Of a stretch of DNA of 64,000 nt, positions 56,292 through 64,000 are shown one piece after another (position 1 is the stretch's first letter; each line of letters begins with the position of its first letter). This DNA comes from Dactylonectria macrodidyma (Eukaryota; Ascomycota; Sordariomycetes; Hypocreales; Nectriaceae), in the NCBI GenBank assembly GCA_020744425.1, contig JAGMUV010000003.1, forward strand, positions 1 through 64,000. Reading direction: 5' to 3'. The notes under the pieces are model-generated. The model searched no databases. It had not been told where the DNA came from and saw nothing but the letters and a program-made list of their open reading frames with translations. The translations under genes and the position numbers were made by a program.

Positions 56292-57506
56292 ATGTCAGGC
56301 GCTCAGTCTCACTCCCAGAGCCACCCGGACCTCAAGGGGTACTATGGCGAGTTTGGTGGCAATCACTATCCGCCCGAGGCCTGGCCGGCGCTTGAAGAGC
56401 TGTCCAGCAAGTACCAAGAGCTACGCCAATCTCCAGACTTCCAACGCTCCCTCGACAAGGCGCGGATTGGGCTTCAAGGGCGGCCGACACCGATACATCA
56501 CCTCGAAAACCTCTCAGCACAGGTTGGAGGGGCCCAGATCTACGTCAAGAGGGAGGATCTAAACCACACGGGCGCGCACAAGATCAACCACTGTGTCGGC
56601 TTCGCACTCCTTGCCAAGGCCATGGGCAAGAAACGTCTGATTGCCGAGACGGGGGCGGGTCAGCATGGCGTCGCGCTCGCAACGGCTGCTGCGTATTTCG
56701 GCCTCGAATGTGAAGTCCACATGGGCGAGATGGATGTCCAAAAACAGAGCTCCAATGTCGGTCGCATGGAGCTTCTAGGCGCACGCGTCGTATCCGCAAC
56801 CATCGGCCAATCTGCCCTCAAGGAGGCCAGCGACGCAGCACTAGATGCCTATCTCCAACAACATGAGCACGCGCTCTACGCCATAGGCTCAGCCATTGGA
56901 CCTCATCCATTCCCCATGATTGTCCGAGACTTCCAGGCCGTGGTCGGACAAGAAGCCCGCGAGCAGTTCCAGTCCATTACGGGCGGTAGCTTGCCTGATC
57001 ATGTCGTCGCCTGCGTCGCTGGTGGCTCTAACGCCTTGGGCATGTACTCTGCCTTCATCGACGACTCCAGCGTCGTGCTCCATGCAGTCGAGCCGCTGGG
57101 CAAGTCTGACGAGTTGGGTAACCATGCGGCAACCTTGTCATATGGGAGGCCGGGGACCCTGCACGGTGCTCGATCGCTGGTGCTTCAGGAAGACGATGGG
57201 ACGCCCGCGAGAGTCTCGTCGGTGGCCTCCGGGCTCGTCTACCCCGGCATCGGTCCAGAGATGGCCATGCTGCATGAGGCTGGGAACATCTCCGTCGCCA
57301 CAGTGTCTGACGAGGAGGTCATCAGCACCTTTTTTCGCATGGCCAAGGTTGAGGGAATCATCCCCGCATTGGAAAGTGCTCATGCGTTGGCATTTGCTAT
57401 ACGGCTGGCATCACAGCGCCCGTCGTCAGAATCAATATTGGTCAATCTCTCAGGGCGAGGAGACAAGGACGTCGACTACGTGCTTCGGAACTATGGCACT
57501 GGATGA
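56292..57506 (+). CDS. trpB: Stand-alone tryptophan synthase beta chain-like PLP enzyme
   Basis: This is a single-exon ORF of 404 residues, the usual TrpB length. It has the PLP lysine in LNHTGAHKINHC (about residue 97), the catalytic Glu in AETGAGQHGVA, the phosphate-binding loop AGGSNALG and the C-terminal LSGRGDKD. The N-terminus YYGEFGGNHYPPEAW matches the family's GxFGG(x)YVPE with some changes. TrpB condenses indole and serine to tryptophan. Fungi normally have one fused TRP5 with alpha and beta parts; here no alpha domain is present and there are no introns. It may come from a bacterium or serve secondary metabolism. All main active-site residues appear intact, so it should be active. 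Confidence 0.9.
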   Translation: MSGAQSHSQSHPDLKGYYGEFGGNHYPPEAWPALEELSSKYQELRQSPDFQRSLDKARIGLQGRPTPIHHLENLSAQVGGAQIYVKREDLNHTGAHKINHCVGFALLAKAMGKKRLIAETGAGQHGVALATAAAYFGLECEVHMGEMDVQKQSSNVGRMELLGARVVSATIGQSALKEASDAALDAYLQQHEHALYAIGSAIGPHPFPMIVRDFQAVVGQEAREQFQSITGGSLPDHVVACVAGGSNALGMYSAFIDDSSVVLHAVEPLGKSDELGNHAATLSYGRPGTLHGARSLVLQEDDGTPARVSSVASGLVYPGIGPEMAMLHEAGNISVATVSDEEVISTFFRMAKVEGIIPALESAHALAFAIRLASQRPSSESILVNLSGRGDKDVDYVLRNYGTG

Positions 57507-58112
57507 TTACTTGACAGAGTTGATGTATATAATTGGGCCGTGTGTGGCTTTTGGGCGGCGAGTCGACGTACCCAACATATCAGACCGGTGAACAAACATT
57601 TTGGGATCACATATAACTGTTAATCACTTCTTGAAAGACATTGCCGTAAGGATCCAAATTTAACCAACAGCGAGCCAGACGCTGGGTCAAACTCACTATA
57701 AGAGGTAAACAGCTCTGCATACTTGATGTCACAACTGTGGCAAGGATCATCGCGACACTTGCCGAAAAGAGTGCCACGCACCGCAACGCTCCCAGAAAGG
57801 ACCTCGAGTGTATCCCTGCCTCATCAAAGCCTTGTTGAGAAAATAGCACTCAACCCGTCATGCTACTAGATTTCGGTTCGAACAATGTCATTCGAGCTCA
57901 ATTCTCGGTCGGCGTTGGTAGACGGTCGACAATACTGCGTCATGCCCGCGCTGTCAAGAATCAAGACTGACCCCTGACTGATCTAGCTGGGCTGTGTATG
58001 GGCATAGAGCTCAGAGATCAAGATATAACAGCACATGACTTCTTCAATCCAGTGCAAATCGTCAATCAATGTTCCTGTCGCTTCAAGACTGGACACTAAA
58101 AACACCTCCACC
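57507..58112. other. Intergenic; possible short minus-strand remnant
   Basis: On the minus strand at about 57620-57810 a frame reads LFGKCRDDPCHSCDIKYAEL and FTSYSEFDPASGSLLVKFGS before a stop. It looks like a gene end but no family is recognised and no start was found. The rest is promoter-like sequence for 58113. Confidence 0.3.
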
Positions 58113-59029
58113 ATGTTCAGCCACACCGCGATCAGCTCCCTTTTCGTTTTACTCCCTGGCCTCGCCACCGCGCTACCCCGTGGTGACAGCTATGCCCCAG
58201 GTGTTGACGCTCTGGACTGGAAATCTTGTGACATAGACTTGCCTGAGTCTCGTAAAAGGCTGATTACAGGCCGTGTTGACTGCGCGACACTCAAAGACCC
58301 TCTCGACTACACGTATCCCAAGTCCGACGATACGCTCGATTTGCAGCTGGTCAAGGTCAATGCCACAAAGCAACCTGCCAGGGCCAACGTTATCTTCAAC
58401 CCCGGTTGCCCTAGAGGCCCCAGCGTCGAGGAAGCTTCTGTTCTTGGTTACATGTACCGAGAGTAAGTGTGCGGAGCTCATATTACCACGCTCTTCTGAC
58501 ATCCATAGCACACTCGGCGGCAAGTTTAACGTCATCGGTTTTAACGCATAGTAAGTTTCTGTCACTTCGTGGTAGACGATAAGCTCACAAGTGATCAGTG
58601 GCACAGGTGGCACGTCTCCTTTCAGCTGCCCAACCGAAAACGGCACCTCGGGCTCGGACTCGACTAGTCTGTCACACCGCAACCCTTACTCCGACCTGCC
58701 ACCCTAGATTAATGCTTATGAGCTCATCAATGATCAAGTATGAGACAATACCGAGGATTTCGTCAAGAGCTGTATGAGAACCACGAAGAAAATGGACGCT
58801 TCTACGGAACTGCCTTCGTCGCGAGGCGTATGCTGGCGATCGTCGACGCACTCAACGGGGATGGTCTCCTGCAGTTCTGAGGCCGCTCGTACAGTACTAT
58901 CCTAGGATAGATCCCTGCAGCCATGGTTCCCAAGCTAATTGGTCGCTTGCTCATGGATAGCTCTCTCGCATCCGATGACTACCACCGCGGTGCATGGCTT
59001 AGCGCCGGGCAGCTCGTTACACCACCCTG
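58113..59029 (+). pseudogene. Alpha/beta hydrolase (TAP-like peptidase) pseudogene
   Basis: The start at 58113 gives a signal peptide (MFSHTAISSLFVLLPGLATA) and ALDWKSCDIDLPESRKRLIT, the N-terminus of secreted tripeptidyl/prolyl aminopeptidase-like hydrolases. Introns 58463-58508 and 58551-58598 join in frame. The oxyanion segment is NPGCPRGPSVEE where NPGGPGGSG is expected. Breaks are TAG 58705 (CAG expected), TGA 58741 (TGG), a frameshift near 58770, TGA 58878 (TGG) and TAG 58908 (CAG). The nucleophile region survives as GRSYSTILG, the expected GxSxG being GRSYS. Homology ends near 59029, where a DUF3425 relic abuts. Four of the five breaks are RIP-type transitions. Confidence 0.85.
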
Positions 59030-59592
59030 AACTTCTCAAAACACCCACTGGGGCAACTCGGATCCATCATATACGCCTGAAAGTGAAATCCCCATTTCAG
59101 CAAGAAGGCAGGATCCGCCTCCCAAGCTCCAGGATCTGCCGATCCTCCCCATACGATCAGTGAGGGCGTCCTATCGAGGCCCCTTGGATCATCCGCTGAG
59201 AGAAGATCCTCACACAGCTCATCATCATTCACTAGCCTAGCTTGCATATACTTGAGCATATTATCGCGCAGCCGAGGGAAAGGGAGTAAATCGATCCATG
59301 GACAATGCACTACCATTGCCTGAAGGGACGTTGTCTGTAGCGCTGGGGGGGATGATGATGCCGTGGCTGGCTGAGGGCTGCGGGAAGGTTGAGGGTCATT
59401 AGTACTGTAAGGGGAGATGACATCGTCGTAGCAGGGCACTAGTATCTTTTGTGTCATCTCGGGCTCTTTCCGGGAGTATTTGAATGTCCGTTGCTGAACC
59501 TGAGTCCCACAAGTTACCGATATTGCTGCTTGGATGGTGAACTGTGACGATATTAAAGCTAGATTGGCTAGCTTGTTGCTTGTTTCTGCGGC
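59017..59592 (-). pseudogene. DUF3425 (bZIP-associated) gene fragment
   Basis: The minus frame from an inferred acceptor at 59592 reads KLANLALISSQFTIQAAISV, then TQVQQRTFKYSRKEPEM, and near the end HCPWIDLLPFPRLRDNML and DRTPSLIVWGGSADPGAWE. HPWIDLLPFPxLRD and GLIVWG..DPxGWE are the hallmarks of DUF3425, found at the C-terminus of fungal bZIP-type transcription factors. No bZIP basic region was found upstream, and the 3' end stops at the junction with the hydrolase relic. Either a partial gene or one whose upstream exons I could not resolve. Confidence 0.65.
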
Positions 59593-60353
59593 CTAGCAAG
59601 GTATTCCACAACCTGAGTCAGCCCTTTGCTTCGTTTCCATGGTAGCTGCCGTCAAAATTAAAGGCCTACTTCGGCCGAGCTCCCGTAGATCTCCATCTTG
59701 GGGAGTTGACAAACGCCAATCCTCTTTGTACTCGATTAGAAACACGACGTCGGCGCAATCGTCCGGAGCAGGGTGCGACAGCCTCCGAGAATGGGCGACG
59801 AATTCCGCGAATAAGCACCTAGGATCTTGCCTCTTGATTTGGCTCACGGAGATATGAGCCGAGAGATGACACTGGTCTCAATGTCTCAATCCTGTTTATC
59901 CGTAATCTATCCAATATACATCATATATAGGTTTAGTAATGCCAAGGTACCTACGAGGTAGACCTGGCAGTGAACAGCCCCATTAGCATCAACATTATAC
60001 TTATATATAGAATATCAAGCCCCTTTCTTTAGGTGAGATGCCGCCGGTGACGCCATTAGCCCGTTGATTCGATGCAAGACCAATAACAGACAGCCCAGCC
60101 ATCCCAGGGTTCAGTTGAGCGGCTCAAGTGCGGGGTCGTGCTCGTACTGCTCGCATTCGATAGCGTGGAAAAAGTTGACAAATCGTCTCTTTGGGGTTGG
60201 ATGAATTCACTCCATACGGTTACGGTGGCGCCCGCACACCTTTCAAAAGGGTGCACCAGGTGGTATTATTTAATTCACTACCTATCCCAGAGATTATGTT
60301 CTCCCGCTCAGATATCCATCCCCCCACCTCCACTCGACGAGATACTACATAGG
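59593..60353. other. Intergenic or unresolved upstream exons
   Basis: The minus strand at 59593-59847 has an open frame that could belong to the DUF3425 gene. 59860-60350 has no supported gene and is the likely promoter of the hemerythrin-like gene. Confidence 0.35.
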
Positions 60354-61242
60354 ATGGGTAGCTCAACACCAAAACAGAGGGCGGACACACCTCTATCTCT
60401 CATCCACACGCCTATTTTTCTAACCAAAAAGGTACGTCTCAATCATATCGAGCCTCGCCGAAACCAATTCATAACGACTATATAGACAGACATGTGGACT
60501 GAAGGTGCCAGCCACATGGCCAACCTACACAACGCCATTTTCCGCGGCTACAACTCGATATACCAGCAAGCGCCGCACGTCAAAGTCGCGGACAAGTCCG
60601 ACTTTCTCGGCTACTGCAAGACGTGGTGCAAGTTCGTGAAGACTCATGCGGCCGAGGAGGAGAGAAAATTGTTCCCGATGGCGGAGGACCTGCTCCGGGA
60701 GGAAGTGTTTAAGCATACGCACGAGGAGCATGGCAAGTTTTATGTCTCCTAGGCCCTGCATCAACCAAAAAACTCATGATTTTCCAGATGCTTTTGTGCC
60801 CGCCCTGGGGGACTTTGCCCACTACTTGGACAGCTTGGAGAGTCCACAAGATCTCTCGTCTGAGCGGATGCTGGAACTCATGCGCGCCTTCCAACAGCCA
60901 TTCGAAGATCACTTCCGTTCTGAAATAGACACTATCGCAGCATTGGCATCACATAGCAACTCACCAGAGCTCGGATCTAAGGAGTATATCGCTTCGAAAG
61001 CCAGGTTTGACAAATGGGGGCAAAGCTCCGTCCTGACTGGTGGCGTGACGGACGTGGCTATGTTCTTGTTATTCAACCTAGACCGGGACTTTGAAGATGG
61101 ACTTTGGAAGAACTGGCCAGAGGTTCCAGGCCCAGTAAGGTGGGTTGGCTCGAGGGTCGTTGGCAGGTGGCATGGCGGATGGTGGAAGTTTGCGAGCTGC
61201 GATGCAGATGGGAAACGGAAGGAATTATATGCGCTTTCTTAA
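60354..61242 (+). CDS. Hemerythrin-like HHE-domain protein
   Basis: Three exons: 60354-60431, 60486-60732, 60788-61242 (780 bases, 259 residues). Intron 1 is GT-AG (54 bases). Intron 2 (55 bases) has a GC donor, GCAAGT, with CAG acceptor; only this reading joins in frame to give THEEHDAFVPALGDF. The HHE-type four-helix bundle shows MANLHNAIFRGYNSIY, then CKFVKTHAAEEERKLFP and HTHEEH, supplying the His/Glu ligands for a di-iron site. Fungal proteins of this class are poorly characterised; oxygen or iron sensing is possible. A later WPEVPGPVRWVGSRVVGRWH region is typical of the fungal family. Confidence 0.8.
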
Positions 61243-61410
61243 ATACAGTAGCGGCGTGGAGTGTATCTGCCGTGAAATCCAAACGAAGACACTTAGTAGG
61301 TGGAACAGGCGGAAAGTGACATTGCGGAGCTGTGTTGCTGGCCTGGCTGCCCACCTGCAAACGCTCCAGTCCAGACCGGGTGTCACATCTATCAACTATT
61401 GAGACTGACG
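61243..61410. other. 3' flank of the hemerythrin-like gene
   Basis: Short spacer before the 30-base repeats; no gene seen. Confidence 0.4.
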
Positions 61411-61548
61411 ACCAGTCTCAAAGGCTCGGATCTCTAGCAAACCGGTCTCAAAGACCCGGCTTTCTAGCAAGCCGGTCTCGAAGACCCGGCTTCCTAACAA
61501 GCCGGTCTCGAAGACCCGGATCCCTTGGGATCCGGTCTACCGAGAACC
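61411..61548. repeat. 30-base tandem repeat, about 4.6 copies, with internal dyad
   Basis: Units start at 61411, 61441, 61471 and 61501, with a partial one at 61531. The core GGTCTCGAAGACC is an inverted repeat. As 30 is a multiple of three, one plus frame encodes a decapeptide repeat (SRRPGFLTSR), probably by chance. Confidence 0.92.
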
Positions 61549-61874
61549 TTATCATAGCTATCAGGGCAACCTACAAATAGGTCTGCCGCGAGCCCTCAGT
61601 TAGATAGAAATCAAGAGCTTCTATTCACATCACAATGCACCCTTCCTTTCTGATGCAACACCGGGATTCCAGGAAAGGCATTCAGAGAATCAACTGGATT
61701 GGTCAAGCTTCGGGCCGTGAACGACTTGATATGGCCGTCCAAAAGCTTCAAGGATCTGACCCGTAGACTTGACCGCAGATGCTGCAAACTATCTCTGATG
61801 ATACAAGTTTTTGCGTCGTGATAAGGCCGTTGCTCGTTTGCTAGTCATCCCTCTCAACCGCCATGGTCAACCTT
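61549..61874. other. No gene supported
   Basis: Normal composition, short frames only. Confidence 0.4.
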
Positions 61875-62216
61875 TTAATACCTGTCCATATCTAGAAGCG
61901 CCATATGAATGCTGACATCGTTCATAGCACACCCATTCAGATAGTACGGGTTTTGCAATAGGACATCCAAGGCGGGAGTGGAATTTTCGATAGCAGGGTC
62001 AGGCGTTCGGTCGCGGATGTAAGGGTCAAAGGATGAGTAAAAGACTGACAAGAATTCCGCCGTCCAGAGGCGTCGTGTCGGGAAATGAGGTGATCGCGTT
62101 GAACGATTTCTAAGCAGGATTTCTTGTAAATGCACCAGCCTTAGACGTATAGCTAGAACTTCACTTGTCAGCACATCGCGCCGTCGCATTTGCCTAGGTA
62201 CGGCTTTATGCAACAT
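61875..62216 (-). CDS. Hypothetical ORF, 113 codons, unrecognised
   Basis: The minus frame ends SIHMALLDMDRY; it contains RLWTAEFLSVFYSSFDPYIR. It is protein-like in composition but has no known motif and no obvious intron-joined extension. It may be a gene fragment. Confidence 0.25.
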   Translation of the reverse strand: MLHKAVPRQMRRRDVLTSEVLAIRLRLVHLQEILLRNRSTRSPHFPTRRLWTAEFLSVFYSSFDPYIRDRTPDPAIENSTPALDVLLQNPYYLNGCAMNDVSIHMALLDMDRY

Positions 62217-63099
62217 CGATTCTTGGCATTAATAATAAGTAAAGCGGGGAGATAAATAACAGCTCCCAATTCCATGCCAAATCAAGTCTGGCTAGTCAAA
62301 TACCCTATCAAAGATGGACGCTCGTCACATCAATTCGCGAGTTGCAACATTGGGCTGTCAATGCTGTTGTCCGCAACGCACAGGGTTCAAAGCCACTCCA
62401 CGAAAACCCACATATGGACTCACATGTGGATCCATATCAAATACACTCCATTCCATCAGACCCAGTTGTAGATTTACTACTACTCTACGGAAGCCAGGCT
62501 ACATATAGAATATAGTAGAATGCAATAGATATTTCCTTAATCTTAGCAGAGGTTTATAAATACTATAGAACCCCTAGTTAATAAGTTAAGTTTAAAGTAT
62601 TTACTAACTAATATACTAGATTTAAGATAATATATACCTATTCCCTACTAGTATTAAGCTACTTAGAATATCTATTTAGCTATTCTTATAATACTACTCA
62701 TAACTGCAGCTGCCTAGCTAGTGGAATAAAGAGCTATACGATCCTGTGCATTTCCTTATAAAGGACGCATTCCTTAAATAATTCTTATTAATTAGCTAAT
62801 ACTATTAGACCTTCGACTATAAGGATTTTAATTATCTAATAATACTAATGCATCTAACTACTAGTACTTTAGCTCATTTCTAACTAGTAACAAAGCTGCG
62901 AATATTATATCACAATAGCCGACTCTTAGCCCAATTCCCGACCTACTCTCAAGCCCCCTGCGTAAGGGAAATCAACAGCAGCGATCCCTAAACGAACAGA
63001 AGAAGACAAATAATGACTATTTCACTTATTCAGAAGCTAGACTTTATCTAAAAGAGATAGCTACACGCACTAATAGGTCTACTGATTTAAGTATAATAT
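62217..63099. other. Transition into AT-rich RIP-mutated sequence
   Basis: Normal composition to about 62510, then AT-rich with no open frames. No gene supported. Confidence 0.45.
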
Positions 63100-64000
63100 T
63101 CAGAATATAGTAACGAAAGAACGCCACTAGGTCTATTATATATATATCAAACGGAAGGATCTAAGGCCGAAGAATTATAACTATAAGGGCCTGTAAAACG
63201 CTAAGAGCTATTTATTTAAGGATTATAATAGCATAGTAGATCCTTTAGGTAAAAAGCAGCCCTTAAAATCTACTATTATAACACCTGCCCGCTTAATTAT
63301 TACATTACTTTAATTAAATCCAGAAGTTCCCTATAATTAAGAAATAATAAATCTATTAATTAAGCGGTTTAATAAAGCCGCATTTTAATAAATAATTATT
63401 AACTAGATCATTATTATAAATCGATCGTTCACTATTATAAAAGATCCTAACCTATAAGTAATCTTCAAATATCTTAACCCTTCTATTTCTATTATAGAAG
63501 CTTATATATCCGATATAATAGTATAAGCGATTGCTAAAAGAGAATTTAATACGAATAAATCGGCTATATAAAAGACGCTTTAGAAGAGTCCAGGCTAGAT
63601 CCATATCCAGTTTGATAGATAGCGATCTAAGAATAGGCATGCTCTTTATAGCATTACTTATATATTCAGAGATCTAGATAACAGGCCCCGGAAGTGCGTT
63701 CTCAGCCTTCCGGAGCTACTAAGCCAGCATATAGGCAAGAATATCGCTAAGCAGATACTCGATATCGTCCGGGAGTTCGAGATTGGGGATAAGCTAGGCT
63801 ACTTTACGCTAGATAATACCTCGAATAATAAAACAATAATAGAAGAGCTAGGCCATAAGCTAGGATTCGACTAGAAGAAGCGCTAGGTTCGCTGCATTAG
63901 CTATATTATTAATATAGTAGTAAAATACATACTATTTAGCTAAGATCTAAATGCATTTAAGTAATAGATCTACAATAGCCAATTAATAGTAGCAAGGGAA
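63100..64000 (+). pseudogene. RIP-mutated hAT transposase relic, runs off the right edge
   Basis: One plus frame can be followed with stops from about 63130. It reads KYLNPSISIIEAYISDIIV, then AIAKREFNTNKSAI, IHIQFDR followed by a stop and RSKNRHALYSITYIF, LGYFTLDNTSNNKTIIEELG and VRCISYIINIVVKYIL. These are the catalytic D/W-T-S region, the DNASNN block and the RCxxHxxNL region of hAT transposases. All stops are TAG/TAA at Trp or Gln positions. The C-terminal dimerisation domain would lie beyond the window. Confidence 0.85.

Noticed and set aside
56332..57591. Other frames overlapping the TrpB gene on both strands
   Set aside because: Shadows of a GC-rich coding region; only the 404-residue frame has family motifs.

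Overview
The window looks like a repeat-rich accessory region of a filamentous ascomycete (Pezizomycotina). The coding genes have several short GT-AG introns of about 47-65 bases. The families present (Rad21 kleisin, HET, HeLo-like/STAND-type N-terminal domain, DUF3425, secreted M35-like protease, FAD monooxygenase) are typical of such fungi. Long AT-rich stretches carry old transposons whose CAA, CAG, CGA and TGG codons have become stops, the footprint of repeat-induced point mutation (RIP). I could not fix the genus.

Layout. 1-25.6 kb is a transposon graveyard. It holds a Ty3/gypsy relic, three copies of one small inverted-repeat element (MITE), and a complete but dead Ty1/copia element (2913-8903). 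That copia element itself carries a 558-base solo LTR and a 425-base TRIM. A second copia element lies on the minus strand (15453-21121), with further solo LTRs, minisatellites and unidentified relics. At 25.6-26.1 kb is a promoter-like block with four regularly spaced dyads. At 26.1-28.1 kb is a FAD monooxygenase gene split by a solo LTR.

28-37 kb and 42-43 kb hold intact-looking genes: a large secreted Ser/Thr-rich repeat protein, an M35-like secreted metalloprotease, an ABM-fold protein and a small secreted protein. Between them (39-41.6 kb) are a hAT fragment and two clusters of a degenerate short motif.

44-56 kb is rich in regulatory or self-recognition type genes, many of them broken. 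It has a ZZ-like zinc-binding fragment; a chimera of a fungal STAND-type N-terminal domain with a G-protein alpha subunit that has lost its GTP-binding motifs; an Hsp70-like pseudogene; an unknown gene interrupted by a solo LTR and two nonsense codons; an intact Rad21-type cohesin kleisin; and a HET-domain fragment.

56-62 kb holds a stand-alone tryptophan synthase beta chain (fungi normally carry a fused TRP5), an alpha/beta hydrolase pseudogene, a DUF3425 fragment and a hemerythrin-like protein. The window ends in a RIP-mutated hAT transposase relic.

Exon structures were joined by hand from splice motifs and reading frame. I ran no similarity searches, so family names rest on recognised motifs. 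No tRNA, rRNA or CRISPR array was seen.
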